DNA of 64,000 nucleotides from Desulforhabdus sp. TSK (GCF_022836495.1 NZ_BQXM01000020.1:31770-95769), one strand, 5' to 3'. Positions 1 to 9,748 are shown, numbered from the stretch's first letter. Numbers and translations: made by a program. The notes: a model not told the origin generated them from the letters alone.

Positions 1-783
1 CGCGGAGCGGCGACCAGGCTGCAGCAAGGGCCTGACGTGGCTCCCGTCGGGTCACGCTTTCGCGGGGGCGCCCGGGCCGCCGAGGACCGACTGCGCGAGC
101 TCCTGCAGGACAAGCTCTCCCGCTATGCCGACCACCGCAACCAGCCGCAGACGGACGATGTGTCCTACATGGGCATGTACCTGCATTTCGGACAGATTTC
201 CCCCGTCTACCTGGCGCTCCAGGTGATGGGCGCAACCCATCAGCCGGCAAAAGACCGGGACGCCTTCCTGGAAGAGCTGCTGGTGCGGCGGGAGCTGGCG
301 ATGAATTTCGTGCATTACCGGCCCGACTACGATTCCTATGCCTGCCTGCCGGCTTGGGCACAGGCAACCCTGGCCGACCATGAAGACGACCCGAGAAGCC
401 CGCTGTATACACCGCAGGAGCTGGAGAGCGGGCAAACTCACGATATCTATTGGAATGCGGCGATGAACGAGATGAAAGCCCGCGGCTACATGCACAACAG
501 CATGCGCATGTACTGGGGGAAGAAGATCCTGGAGTGGAGCCGCACTCCCCGGGAGGCGTTCCAGACGGCCCTCACCCTCAACAACAAATATTTCCTGGAC
601 GGCCGTGACCCCTCTTCCTACGCCAATGTGGCGTGGGTCTTCGGGTTGCACGACCGGCCATGGAAGGAGCGTCCCGTGTACGGCAAAGTCCGCTGCATGA
701 TGGCGTCAGGCCTGGAAAGGAAGTGCGATATCCGGGCCTACGTGCGGAAGGTGCAGGAGTTGGTGCAGCAGGCAGGGAGGTGA
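1..783 (+). CDS. phr: Class II deoxyribodipyrimidine photolyase (C-terminal part)
   Basis: The reading frame is open from the first base, so the gene begins outside the window; the GTG at 37 is probably an internal Val codon. About 260 residues of the FAD-binding C-terminal half are present. They include YMGMYLHFGQISP, the RRELAMNFV stretch, KARGYMHNSMRMYWGKKIL and LDGRDPSSYANVAWVFGLHD, all typical of class II CPD photolyases. The enzyme repairs UV-induced cyclobutane pyrimidine dimers using light. It converges with the YbgA-like gene at 1009-1959; ybgA and phr genes are also neighbours in enterobacteria, though usually in an operon-like order. Family assignment is confident; the N-terminal antenna half cannot be assessed. 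Confidence 0.93.
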   Translation, partial: RGAATRLQQGPDVAPVGSRFRGGARAAEDRLRELLQDKLSRYADHRNQPQTDDVSYMGMYLHFGQISPVYLALQVMGATHQPAKDRDAFLEELLVRRELAMNFVHYRPDYDSYACLPAWAQATLADHEDDPRSPLYTPQELESGQTHDIYWNAAMNEMKARGYMHNSMRMYWGKKILEWSRTPREAFQTALTLNNKYFLDGRDPSSYANVAWVFGLHDRPWKERPVYGKVRCMMASGLERKCDIRAYVRKVQELVQQAGR

Positions 784-860
784 AATGTTCACCATGAGAA
801 CAGATAATGGTAATGGCCTTGGGGGCTTGCCTCAACCCTGTCGTCATCGCTGCCAACCGC

Positions 861-921
861 TTGTAGGAGCGGCATCCTGCCGCGACCGGCTCACCGTCGC
901 GGCAGGATGCCGCTCCTACAA
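861..921. repeat. Hairpin repeat, family A (GGCATCCTGCC arm variant)
   Basis: A near-perfect inverted repeat of about 25 bp per arm (TTGTAGGAGCGGCATCCTGC and its complement) lies between the convergent photolyase and YbgA-like genes. Both arms carry the ATCCTGC variant rather than the commoner TTCCAGC. It could act as a bidirectional terminator. Confidence 0.9.
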
Positions 922-1008
922 CGAACAGGGGGCATCAACTCAAAAAATCTGAACCTGACCGAGCATAAATCCAGGGGAATCCTGCTCCCCCCCGGCAAGC
1001 CGGGCGGC

Positions 1009-1959
1009 CTACACGTGATTCCTCAATTGCAGTTCGATGGGGTGCGGGTGCAGGTAGTGCTGCAGCTTGAGATAGGCTTCATCGTATTTGCGCACATAGT
1101 GGTTCATGAGAGTAATGGGAACGATGAGGGGCATATGTCCCTTCCTGTAAAGGGCCAGGATTTCCAGGATCTCTTCCTTCTCGTCCTGTGAGAGCTGCTT
1201 TTTAAAGTAGCCCATCATGTGCTGCAGGACATTGGTGTTCTTGGGGACGCTGGCCTTGAGGCGCAGTCCTTCCAGGAGCAGGGTCTGATACTGCCGGTAC
1301 AGCTCGCCCGGCGGCAGTTCCCTGGCGCGGGCCACCAGCTTCCCCATGGCGCGGTAGTGGGCGGGGCTGTGAGCGAGCATCAGCAGCTTGTGGCGCGTGT
1401 GGTATTCCACCAGGCGGCCGATGCTTTCCCCCTGGCTCAGCAGTTCACGCCAGCGCTTCATGGCAAAGATGCGCTCGATAAAATTCTCCCGCAGGGGCGG
1501 ATCGTGCAGGCGTCCTTCCTCCTCCACGGGCAGCAGGGGGAAATGCTCCATGAAGACCCGTGCGAAGAGCCCGACTCCCTTGTGGGACGGCATTCCCTGG
1601 TCGCTGTACACCTTCACCCGTTCCATGCCGCTGCTGGGGGAACGGCTCTTGAAGATGAATCCGCACAGGTCTTCCTTTTCCAGTTCCTCCACACGCTTTC
1701 GGGCCCACTGAAGCATCCCGTCCGTATGGTCGACCCCGGAACGCTGGGTCATGAGCCTCGGTGCATCAACATCCCCCACCAGCCTGAGGGCTTCTCGGGG
1801 AATTCCCAAACCGTATTCCACTTCCGGACAGACGGGCACATATTCCACGTACTTTCCCAGGGTATCCCGCAGGAACCTGTCCAGTTTGTGCCCGCCGTCG
1901 TAACGCACCTCGTTCCCCAGCAAACAGGAGCTGATGCCCAACCTTATGGGAGCTTCCAT
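1009..1959 (-). CDS. DUF523 and DUF1722 (YbgA-like) protein
   Basis: The 316-residue product starts with the DUF523 signature RLGISSCLLGNEVRYDGGHK, continues with VPVCPEVEYGLGIPRE, and ends with a DUF1722 (YbgA) domain from about residue 190 (LVEYHTRHKLLMLAHSPAHY and a QHMMGYFKK motif). Conserved cysteines in the first domain (SSCLLG, PVCPE) suggest metal or cluster binding, but the biochemical role is not established. The ATG is preceded by GGAAGGAT. Its neighbour is a photolyase, an association also seen in other bacteria, which hints at a link with DNA repair or light damage. That link is inference. Confidence 0.9.
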   Translation of the reverse strand: MEAPIRLGISSCLLGNEVRYDGGHKLDRFLRDTLGKYVEYVPVCPEVEYGLGIPREALRLVGDVDAPRLMTQRSGVDHTDGMLQWARKRVEELEKEDLCGFIFKSRSPSSGMERVKVYSDQGMPSHKGVGLFARVFMEHFPLLPVEEEGRLHDPPLRENFIERIFAMKRWRELLSQGESIGRLVEYHTRHKLLMLAHSPAHYRAMGKLVARARELPPGELYRQYQTLLLEGLRLKASVPKNTNVLQHMMGYFKKQLSQDEKEEILEILALYRKGHMPLIVPITLMNHYVRKYDEAYLKLQHYLHPHPIELQLRNHV

Positions 1960-1990
1960 GACCGTTTTATCCTTCCGTCATCTTTGAGCA

Positions 1991-2947
1991 TCAGCCGTCC
2001 ACCAGGCAGAGTATGGTTCCCGTCACATTCTGAAGCACCTTGTTGGCATGGCTGCCCATGAGGAAAGGCTTGCGCTCCCGGAAGCTCTTCTTCCCCATGA
2101 GGACCATCTGAAAGGAATGGGCATCGATCTCGTTCAGCAGATCCCGCGCGACCCCCTGCTTGGTGGGGAGGATCAGGGATTCGATATTCTTGTCGGAAAC
2201 TCCCCGGCTGACGAGGTGTTTACGGGCCTCCGTCATGTAGCCTTCTACACGTTCCACCCATTCGGAGCGCCATTTTTCGATGCGGGACTGGCGGTCTTTT
2301 TCCTCGGCCGACCCTAGAATATGGCCGTCATCCCAGAAAGTGGGAGGAACAGGGGGCATGAGGTGCAGGAAAGTGAACTGGAGCTGAGGGTTCGAGGCCA
2401 GAAATTCGCCCGCATAGTGGATCAATTCATTGGAATCAGAGCCGCCTTCCAGGGCCAGCAGCACTTTCCTCGATTCATGAATGGGAGTGTCCACCACCCA
2501 GACGGTGCGATGCTGAGCATATTGGGCCACTTTGGCGGAGACGCTTCCGATGAGGAGGGTTTCCAACTGGCTCCTTCCCCGTCGACCGACAACAATGGTC
2601 TGAATTTTTTCTTCCTCCGCCGTTTGGAGGATATCCCGGGCGGGGTCGGTGCTGTTGAGGGCCAGCTTGGCCTGCATACGCTCCGGGGGAAAACCCGTGG
2701 CTAAGAGATGGCGTTTGGCTTCCTCCAGCACGGCGTTGCCCACTTTTTCCTGGGCGGCGTGGGGAACTTTGTAGGATTGTTCCACTTCCCTGCCGATCTC
2801 CCCGGGCGCAAGCCCGGCCAGTTGCTGAACGCAATGGAAAAGAAGTAAATGGACATCGGACTGCTCTTTTACAAGATCACCCACGATGGACAAAGCGTTG
2901 AAGCCCTTTTCCGAACCGTCTACCGCAAAGAGAATCTGTTTTTCCAT
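1991..2947 (-). CDS. Tandem-domain universal stress protein (UspA family)
   Basis: The 318 residues hold two UspA domains, roughly 1-155 and 160-318. The first ends with the ATP-binding type motif GRRGRSQLETLLIGSVS; the second has the corresponding MGKKSFRERKPFLMGSHANKV, in which the first glycines are partly replaced. Tandem Usp proteins of this kind are common in sulfate-reducing and other anaerobic bacteria and are produced in stress or stationary phase; the molecular role is usually unknown. The start ATG follows a strong GGGAGGAG. It lies between the YbgA-like gene and the DinG-type helicase, all on the minus strand but with gaps that suggest separate transcripts. Confidence 0.92.
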   Translation of the reverse strand: MEKQILFAVDGSEKGFNALSIVGDLVKEQSDVHLLLFHCVQQLAGLAPGEIGREVEQSYKVPHAAQEKVGNAVLEEAKRHLLATGFPPERMQAKLALNSTDPARDILQTAEEEKIQTIVVGRRGRSQLETLLIGSVSAKVAQYAQHRTVWVVDTPIHESRKVLLALEGGSDSNELIHYAGEFLASNPQLQFTFLHLMPPVPPTFWDDGHILGSAEEKDRQSRIEKWRSEWVERVEGYMTEARKHLVSRGVSDKNIESLILPTKQGVARDLLNEIDAHSFQMVLMGKKSFRERKPFLMGSHANKVLQNVTGTILCLVDG

Positions 2948-3087
2948 AGGTCTCCTCCCATTGATGGATTAATGATCGGTCAGTACCAAGACTCTGTATC
3001 CTTATGGTCTTTCGATATTCATCGAATTCGATGTTCTCATAATATACTACTTTTTTCTGCTTTTGCCCTATGCAAGAGTGCTGCGTA

Positions 3088-5022
3088 TCAGCAATTCTCA
3101 AGGAGAGCGATAAAGTCGCCGGGGATGTCGTCCAGGTGATGCACACGCCGGCAGGGGGGGAGACTCTTCAGGAAAAGCCGTCCGTAGTTCTTTGTCAGGA
3201 GGCGGACATCGAAAATGGCGATGACACCCCGGTCTCCGGGAGACCGGATGAGGCGTCCCACGCCCTGCTTCAGCTGGATAACGGCCCGGGGTACCTGGTA
3301 ATGGACAAATGGGCTTTTCCCCTGTGCTCCGAGGTGCTCCATGCGGGCGGAAATGAGGGGATCGTCGGGCACTTCGAAGGGGAGCTTGTCGATGATCAGG
3401 CAGCTCAGGGACTCTCCGGGCACATCGATCCCCTGCCAGAAAGAGCTCGTGGCGAAAAGGATGGAATGGATTTCCTGCTTGAATTGCGCGAGGAGCGTGC
3501 GTTTGGGCTTCGCTCCCTGCACGAAGAGGGGATAGGGCAGTCTGTCCTTGAGGAGCCCATGGGTCTCCTTCATGTTCCGGTAGCTCGTGAAGAGGAAGAG
3601 GGCCCTTCCCTGGGTTTTGGTCAGAATCTGCAAGGCCTCCTCTGCAAGGCGTTCGCAAAACCCCGGTTCGTGGGGTGCGGGGAAGGTCGACGGGATATAC
3701 AGCAGAGCCTGTTTCTCGTAATCGAAGGGTGAGGCCAGCAGGAGCTCACGGGTTTCAGGAGGCATCCCGAGGGATCTCCGGATGAAATCAAAGGACCCTG
3801 CGATGGAGAGGGTAGCGGAGGTCATCACCACGGCAGACTTGCGGGAGAGGAGTTTTTCCCGGAGAACCGGCGCCACATCGACGGGCGTTCCATAAATGAA
3901 AACCGCCTTGGCGGAAAGCTCGTACCAGTAGACGAGGGACGGATTGTCCTGCTCCAGGATCTTCCGGACCTCCCCGGCCATTTCCAGGCTGTGGCGGTGT
4001 AAAAGATCCAGGGTTTCTGGGCTGTCGCTTTTGGGGGTCAGCAGCGCGCTCAGCTGTTCCAGAGCGTGCAGGAGCTGCCGGCATGTGTCGACGAACGATT
4101 TTCCCACCTTCTGGAGATTCAGGGGAAAGCGTCCCTGGGCCCCCGGCGTCGGGCACAGGCCCTGGTACAGCAGGCGGCTGAGGGCTTCAAGCTGCACGGC
4201 GATGGAATGGATTTCCTGGAAGCGCTGTGTCTTCCCGGCGTCCTTTTTAGTCTCCCTATGAAGGTCCTGTAACAGGTCGTTGATCTTCAAATTGCTGAAC
4301 TGCAGGCCGAAATAGAGGCCGATGGTGTCTTCCAGCTGATGGGCTTCATCGAAGATCACCGCGTCGTAATCGGGGAGGATTTCTCCCAGCCCCTTTCCCC
4401 GCAGGGCCAGGTCTGCGAAAAAAAGATGGTGATTGACCACCAGGAGATGAGCACGCGATGCTTCCAAGCGCAGGCGGGTGATGAAGCAGCGGGAATAGTC
4501 GTCGCACTGCTGCCCCAGGCAGTCTTCACTGCCGGAGCTCACTTCGTTCCAGGTCTGGAAGCCGTCGGGGAGCCAGTCCAGGTCCGCACGGTCCCCGGTG
4601 GGAGTCCGCGCAGCCCACTGCTGAAATCGTCTGAAGAGCCTGGCTTCCTCTTTGTTCCAGAGGGTGGGCTGATAGGAGAAGTCCCGGAAGCGCCGGAGGC
4701 AGAGGTAGTTGCGCCGCCCTTTGAGACAGACGGCTTGAAGATGGGGAGCGATGAGGCGCTTCAGGAACGGGATGTCGTGGTCGAGGATCTGGTCCTGGAG
4801 GGTTTTGGTGCCGGTGGAAACCACGACTCTTTTCCCGCTCAGAATGGCGGGAATAAGGTAGGCCCAGGTTTTTCCCGTTCCTGTTCCGGCTTCCACCAGG
4901 AGCGGGGTTTCACTGGTCAGGCATTGGTAGACCTCCTCGGCCATCTCCAGCTGGGAAGCGCGAAAATCGAAGGATGTGACCTTTTGGGCCAGAAGCCCCT
5001 GGGGGCCGAAATAACGCTGCAT
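3088..5022 (-). CDS. DinG/XPD-family ATP-dependent DNA helicase
   Basis: This 644-residue superfamily 2 helicase has a Walker A motif EAGTGTGKTWAYLIPAI near residue 45, a DEAH box (AVIFDEAHQLED) near 225, and C-terminal motifs TSSFWQGIDVPGE and LKQGVGRLIRS. Four cysteines between motifs I and II (the first in CLKGRRNYLCLRR, then EDCLGQQCDDYSRC) match the 4Fe-4S domain of the XPD/DinG family. Members unwind DNA 5' to 3', including forked and G-quadruplex substrates, in repair. The ATG follows AGGAACGG. It is transcribed in the same direction as the upstream PBP1A gene with a 94-bp gap. No N-terminal exonuclease domain is present, as in Gram-negative DinG/YoaA. Confidence 0.92.
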   Translation of the reverse strand: MQRYFGPQGLLAQKVTSFDFRASQLEMAEEVYQCLTSETPLLVEAGTGTGKTWAYLIPAILSGKRVVVSTGTKTLQDQILDHDIPFLKRLIAPHLQAVCLKGRRNYLCLRRFRDFSYQPTLWNKEEARLFRRFQQWAARTPTGDRADLDWLPDGFQTWNEVSSGSEDCLGQQCDDYSRCFITRLRLEASRAHLLVVNHHLFFADLALRGKGLGEILPDYDAVIFDEAHQLEDTIGLYFGLQFSNLKINDLLQDLHRETKKDAGKTQRFQEIHSIAVQLEALSRLLYQGLCPTPGAQGRFPLNLQKVGKSFVDTCRQLLHALEQLSALLTPKSDSPETLDLLHRHSLEMAGEVRKILEQDNPSLVYWYELSAKAVFIYGTPVDVAPVLREKLLSRKSAVVMTSATLSIAGSFDFIRRSLGMPPETRELLLASPFDYEKQALLYIPSTFPAPHEPGFCERLAEEALQILTKTQGRALFLFTSYRNMKETHGLLKDRLPYPLFVQGAKPKRTLLAQFKQEIHSILFATSSFWQGIDVPGESLSCLIIDKLPFEVPDDPLISARMEHLGAQGKSPFVHYQVPRAVIQLKQGVGRLIRSPGDRGVIAIFDVRLLTKNYGRLFLKSLPPCRRVHHLDDIPGDFIALLENC

Positions 5023-5116
5023 GCTACCGTTCCTGCACAGTATTGCTCAACCGGCTCAAGGTCAAAGAGGGGCTTCATGAAAGGAGTACCGGCCGTGAAA
5101 ATATCTGGTGTGCCCC

Positions 5117-7501
5117 TCAAAACAGATCGGACTTGAAAAAGGATTCCGACGTGGCAGGGCGACCAGACTCGCCCGCCGAATCCTTAGGTTCTGAACGCCT
5201 GGGCCGTGCCTGGAGTTTAGGAACTTCCCCTGCAAAGGCAACGGAAATGGCGGAGGGATCTTGTGAGCCGGCCAGTCCTCCGGAGTTGGGGTTGATTTTT
5301 GCAAAGACGACTCCGGGCGGGATGGGAAAGGCCTCCACGGGGGCGTCCTTCAGCCACTCCTTCATGAAGGAGACCCAGATGGGGCAGGCCGCGTGGCCTC
5401 CCGTTTCCCCCTTTCCCAGGGAGACATTGTGGTCGTCGTAGCCCACCCACACGCCCGCCAGCACGTCGGGTGTGTAGCCGACAAACCAGGCATCCTTCAG
5501 CTCATTGGTGGTTCCCGTTTTTCCGGCAGCAGGCCGCTCCAGTTCCTTGGCTTTTTTCCCGGTGCCTTCCTGCACCACCCCCTGCAGCATGTCCGTCATG
5601 ACATAAGCGTTCTCAGGAGTCATGACACCCGTGGACTCGGTTTGATGCTGATGCAGGACATTGCCGTCCCGGTCCACTATTTTTTCGATGAGGTACGGCT
5701 CGACCCGCTCCCCCGCGTTTGCAAAAGGGGTGTAGGCGGTGAGCAGCTCCGAAAGAGTGACTCCCGAGGCTCCCAGCGCCAGCGCCAGGGTGGGGGTGAG
5801 GGGCGAGGTGATCCCGAGGTTCCGCGCATATTCGATGGCATACGGTACGCCGATGTCGCTCAGCAGCTTGACCGTCACGACGTTTCGCGAATGGACCAGA
5901 GCCCTTCTCATGAGGATGGGGCCCCAAAACTTGCGATCGTAATTTTCCGGTCTCCACTTTCCCCTGAGGCTGTGATCGTCCAGGATGAGGGGAGAATCGA
6001 TCAAAATGGACGCCTGTGTGTACCCCTTTTCCAGGGCTGCGGCATAAATCATGGGCTTGAAAGCCGATCCCGGCTGGCGAACGGCCTGGGTCGCCCGGTT
6101 GAACTGGCTCTGAGCGAAATTGCGTCCCCCCACGAGACAGAGCACCCGGCCCGTCTGGGGAACCATAGCCATGAACGCCCCCTCCATGCCGGGGTCCTGT
6201 TCCAGAGCGGTCAGCCAGGTCTTGTCGCTCTCCGACTTTTCCAGCCGCACCCGGATCACGTCGCCCACGCGAAACCGCTTCTCCGCCCGCCTGCTGGAAA
6301 TTTTCGCCCATTCCCAGCCCGTGGAAGGCAGCACTCCCCGGGTATCCCCGATGAGCAACTGGCAGGTCTTGTTGGGGATATCGTATTCCGTCACCAGTGC
6401 TGCTACGACCTTGCCCGCGCTCAGTTCGCCGTTGTTGCTGCTCAGGACCCTGAGGGCCGATGGCCAGTCCTCGCGCGGCACATTGAGATGGACCCCCCGG
6501 TAGCGGCTGTGGCGTTTGTCGAGCCTCCGCAGTCCCTGGTCCAGGGCTTTTTCCGCCAGTTGCTGAGCGCGCCGGTCCAGGGTGGTGTAGATATTGAGCC
6601 CTTCCTTGTAAAGGCCGTCGCGGCCGTAAGTCGCCTCCAGCTGCCTGCGGACTTCCTCGGTGAAATGATCGAATTCCGTGAGGCTCCATCGCTTGGGCTT
6701 GCTCAGATTCAGGGGCTCCGCAAAGACCCTTTCGGCCTCCTGGGCCGGGATGAATCCCACCTCCACCATGCGGTCGAGAACATACTTCTGTCGCTCTCTG
6801 GCGGCGGCCTGGTTCTGGAAAGGCGAAGAGCGGCTGGGAGCCTTGGGCAGACCGGCCAGAAGAGCCGATTCGGAAAGAGTCAGCTCCTCGACGTGCTTGT
6901 CGAAATACGTCCTTGCGGCGGCTTCGACCCCGTAAGCGCCGGATCCGAGATAGATCTGGTTGACGTAGAGATAGAGGATTTCATCCTTGCTCAGGGTGCG
7001 ATCGATGCGATAGGCGAGGATGGCCTCCTTCAGCTTGCGCGTTACGGTGCGCTCCGGGGTGAGGAGGAGGGATTTCACCACCTGCTGAGTGATGGTGCTG
7101 GCTCCCTGAACGATTTCACCCGCCTGCAGGTTCTTGAAGAAGGCCCGGACGATTCCGGGGAAGTCCACGCCGCCGTGCTCATAAAAGCGTGCGTCTTCCG
7201 CGGCCAGAAGTGCCTTGATGAGATGGGACGGCACCCGCTCCAGGGGTACGAGATAGCGGCGCTCCGTGTAGAGCTCCCCCAAAATCGTGCCGTCCGCGGC
7301 GTACAGGGTGGAGACCAGGGGGGGATGGTAGTTTTTGAGGGCATGAGCACTGGGAAGCGACTGGTTCAACTGGAGGTAGAAGGCAAAAGCCGCGATGCCC
7401 CCGATGAGAACGACAGTGGCCAGGAGCCCGAAAAAAGTGAAGAAGAGCCACTTGAACATGCCCCTGCCCGAATTCCGGGCGGCGCGATCCGTGCGTTTCA
7501 T
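5117..7501 (-). CDS. Penicillin-binding protein 1A (bifunctional transglycosylase/transpeptidase)
   Basis: The 794-residue class A PBP has a cytoplasmic basic tail and one membrane anchor at about residues 17-42. The GT51 glycosyltransferase domain contains the catalytic AAEDARFYEHGG motif (Glu at about 102) and GASTITQQVVKSLLL. A transpeptidase domain follows with GSAFKP (catalytic Ser near 476), an SRN triad and KTGTTNELKDAWFVGYTP. It polymerises lipid II and cross-links peptidoglycan in the periplasm. The OB-like insert between the two domains fits PBP1A rather than PBP1B. The start follows CGAGGT. A 728-codon open frame on the other strand is a GC-driven shadow. Confidence 0.95.
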   Translation of the reverse strand: MKRTDRAARNSGRGMFKWLFFTFFGLLATVVLIGGIAAFAFYLQLNQSLPSAHALKNYHPPLVSTLYAADGTILGELYTERRYLVPLERVPSHLIKALLAAEDARFYEHGGVDFPGIVRAFFKNLQAGEIVQGASTITQQVVKSLLLTPERTVTRKLKEAILAYRIDRTLSKDEILYLYVNQIYLGSGAYGVEAAARTYFDKHVEELTLSESALLAGLPKAPSRSSPFQNQAAARERQKYVLDRMVEVGFIPAQEAERVFAEPLNLSKPKRWSLTEFDHFTEEVRRQLEATYGRDGLYKEGLNIYTTLDRRAQQLAEKALDQGLRRLDKRHSRYRGVHLNVPREDWPSALRVLSSNNGELSAGKVVAALVTEYDIPNKTCQLLIGDTRGVLPSTGWEWAKISSRRAEKRFRVGDVIRVRLEKSESDKTWLTALEQDPGMEGAFMAMVPQTGRVLCLVGGRNFAQSQFNRATQAVRQPGSAFKPMIYAAALEKGYTQASILIDSPLILDDHSLRGKWRPENYDRKFWGPILMRRALVHSRNVVTVKLLSDIGVPYAIEYARNLGITSPLTPTLALALGASGVTLSELLTAYTPFANAGERVEPYLIEKIVDRDGNVLHQHQTESTGVMTPENAYVMTDMLQGVVQEGTGKKAKELERPAAGKTGTTNELKDAWFVGYTPDVLAGVWVGYDDHNVSLGKGETGGHAACPIWVSFMKEWLKDAPVEAFPIPPGVVFAKINPNSGGLAGSQDPSAISVAFAGEVPKLQARPRRSEPKDSAGESGRPATSESFFKSDLF

Positions 7502-7757
7502 GAAATATACCTCGCAAGTGACAGAAAATTAAAACTTAATATTGTAGATGAAAAGCGTGAAAATCCAATCCCTATTTGAAATGATCCGAATGAATCGAGC
7601 ATAAGCTCTAAAAGTATCAATGAATTAACATCTTCAAGCCTTGAATTCCCCGGAAGCGGTCTTTACTTTGCAGTCATCGTGACAGTTTCTGCATCATGCC
7701 GGTTTTGAACCGAGCGTTTGTTTTTTCATCGCACTCTCGAAAAAGGAAATCAAGATC

Positions 7758-8786
7758 ATGAAAGCACTTTGTTTTCACGAGCACGGAGCTCCCGATGTCC
7801 TCAAGTTCTGTGAAGTTCCGGATCCTCAGCCGGGGCCGGGGGAAGTTCTCATCCGCGTCAAGGCCTGTGCCCTCAACCATCTGGACATCTGGGTACGGCG
7901 GGGCTGGCCGGGGCTGAAGCTGGAAATGCCCCACTGGGGAGGTTCGGATGTTGCCGGGGTTGTGGCCGACGTGGGACCGGACGTCACGGGCTGGAAGGTG
8001 GGAGATCGGGTCGTGTCGGACCCCGGGATCAGCACCCTGGAGGATGAATTCACGCGGCGGGGAGAGCACAGCCTGAGCCCGGGCTACCGGATTCCGGGAG
8101 AGCACGTGCGCGGCGGACTGGCCGAATACGTGGCGGTTCCCGCGGAAGGGCTCATGCGCATGCCCGAGCTCCTCGACTTTCCCACGGCGGCCGCCCCGCT
8201 CCTGGTGACTCTCACCGCCTGGCGGATGCTCATTCACCGGGCCAGGCTGCGCGCCGGAGAATCAGTCCTGGTGGTGGGGGCCGGCGGGGGAGTCAACAGC
8301 ATGGCCACTCAGATCGCCAAGCTGGCAGGCGCCAGGGTCTATGTGGTGGCGGGCAATGCGGATAAGGCGGCTCGGGCGCGGGAATTGGGCGCCGATGTCG
8401 TCCTGGACCGTTCCCGCGGCGACTGGGTGAAGGAGCTGGCAGCTCTTACGGACAAGCGCGGCGTGGACGTCGTGGTGGACAACGTGGGAGCGGCGACCCT
8501 GAACAAAAGCATGCGGGCGGTGGCGCGAGGCGGCCGCATTGTCATTGTGGGAAACACGAGTGGGCCCCTGGCGGAAATAGATATCCGCTTCATCTTCAGC
8601 AAGCAGATCAGCCTGGTTGGCAGCACCATGGGCACCCATCAGGACTTCCGGGACGTGACGGCCCTCCTGTGGGAAGGGAAGCTCAAACCCGTCATCGACC
8701 GGGTCCTGCCCCTCCAGGCCGGACGTGAGGCTTTCGAAGCCATGGAGAAGAGCGACCAGTTCGGGAAAATCGTGCTGGAGCCGTGA
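7758..8786 (+). CDS. MDR-superfamily (quinone oxidoreductase/zinc-type) alcohol dehydrogenase
   Basis: The 342 residues form a medium-chain dehydrogenase/reductase: an N-terminal GroES-like domain (CEVPDPQPGPGEVLIRVKAC) and a Rossmann NAD(P) domain with VVGAGGGVNSMATQIAK around residue 173. In the close family the structural-zinc lobe has several cysteines; here the equivalent stretch (VSDPGISTLEDEFTRRGEHS) has none, so structural zinc is probably not bound. The catalytic-zinc region also lacks the canonical GHE motif (it reads GGSDVAGVV). It probably reduces quinones, enals or alcohol-type substrates with NAD(P)H, but the substrate cannot be told. It stands alone between a divergent PBP1A and tupA. 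Confidence 0.88.
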   Translation: MKALCFHEHGAPDVLKFCEVPDPQPGPGEVLIRVKACALNHLDIWVRRGWPGLKLEMPHWGGSDVAGVVADVGPDVTGWKVGDRVVSDPGISTLEDEFTRRGEHSLSPGYRIPGEHVRGGLAEYVAVPAEGLMRMPELLDFPTAAAPLLVTLTAWRMLIHRARLRAGESVLVVGAGGGVNSMATQIAKLAGARVYVVAGNADKAARARELGADVVLDRSRGDWVKELAALTDKRGVDVVVDNVGAATLNKSMRAVARGGRIVIVGNTSGPLAEIDIRFIFSKQISLVGSTMGTHQDFRDVTALLWEGKLKPVIDRVLPLQAGREAFEAMEKSDQFGKIVLEP

Positions 8787-8892
8787 CGGGAAGGAGATGG
8801 GGTAAAGTTTATGCCGAACTTGACAGCAAATGCCCACTCTGCTACCCATTTCATTCCACATACATCATCCATAACCACACAAGGAGGGAACG

Positions 8893-9732
8893 ATGCGTTT
8901 GTTCAAACCGGTTGCAGCCATTTTGTTTGTGTTCGCTCTCATTGGCCTTTTCAGCGGGAACGTGACCCACGCCCAGGACAGCAAGGACGTGATCCTGGCG
9001 ACGACGACGTCCACAGTGGATTCGGGGCTCCTGGATGTTCTCATCCCTGCCTTTGAAAAGCAGTCGGGCTACCGGGTGAAAACCATTGCCGTCGGAACCG
9101 GGCAGGCGTTGGCCATGGGAGAGAAGGGTGAAGCGGACGTGCTGCTGGTGCATGCGCCGGAAGCCGAGAAAAAACTGGTGGACGCCGGTGTGGGGACCAA
9201 CTATCAACTGGTCATGCACAATGACTTTGTTATCGCCGGCCCCCCTGACGATCCCGCCAAGATAAAGGGGATGTCCAGTATGGAGGCCTTCAAGGCCATC
9301 AGCGCCAAACAGGCGATTTTCATATCTCGCGGGGACGATTCAGGGACGCACAAAAAGGAGCTTTCCATCTGGAAGAAGGCCGAAGTGACTCCTGCCGGTC
9401 AGAAATGGTACCAGGAAACCGGCCAGGGCATGGGAGCGACCCTTCAGATGGCTTCTGAAAAGCAGGGCTACACCCTCACCGATCGTGCCACTTACCTGGC
9501 TCAAAAATCCAACCTGAAACTGGAAATCCTTTCGGAAGGCGACAAGGGGCTCCTCAATATCTACCACGTCATGCAGGTGAATCCGGAAAAGTTCACCAAG
9601 GTCAACGCCAAAGGCGCCGAGGCCTTCGTAGCCTTCATGATAGCCCCCGAAACTCAGAAGATGATCGGGGAGTTCGGGAAGGAAAAATTCGGCCAGTCCC
9701 TTTTCTTCCCTGATGCGGGCAAGCAGATGTAA
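8893..9732 (+). CDS. tupA: Tungstate ABC transporter substrate-binding protein TupA-like
   Basis: A 279-residue secreted binding protein with a signal peptide (hydrophobic core at 8-22, cleavage near THAQ). The mature start carries ILATTTSTVDSGLLD, the TTTS-type oxyanion-binding signature of TupA, followed by VGTGQALAMGEKGEADVLL and SRGDDSGTHKKE. TupA delivers tungstate (or molybdate) to a TupBC transporter, which supplies tungsten for formate dehydrogenases and aldehyde oxidoreductases in anaerobes. The ATG is preceded by AAGGAGGGA. It is oddly isolated: no tupB or tupC follows. The next gene is convergent, with a long hairpin in between. The transporter genes must lie elsewhere or have been lost. 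Confidence 0.9.
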   Translation: MRLFKPVAAILFVFALIGLFSGNVTHAQDSKDVILATTTSTVDSGLLDVLIPAFEKQSGYRVKTIAVGTGQALAMGEKGEADVLLVHAPEAEKKLVDAGVGTNYQLVMHNDFVIAGPPDDPAKIKGMSSMEAFKAISAKQAIFISRGDDSGTHKKELSIWKKAEVTPAGQKWYQETGQGMGATLQMASEKQGYTLTDRATYLAQKSNLKLEILSEGDKGLLNIYHVMQVNPEKFTKVNAKGAEAFVAFMIAPETQKMIGEFGKEKFGQSLFFPDAGKQM

Positions 9733-9748
9733 ACGGATAGTTTTTTGA

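Noticed and set aside
5393..7579. A 728-codon open frame on the plus strand opposite the PBP1A gene
   Set aside because: It mirrors the codon-position GC bias of the real PBP1A frame, has no recognisable domain and no neighbours in its direction. The minus-strand gene has every catalytic motif.
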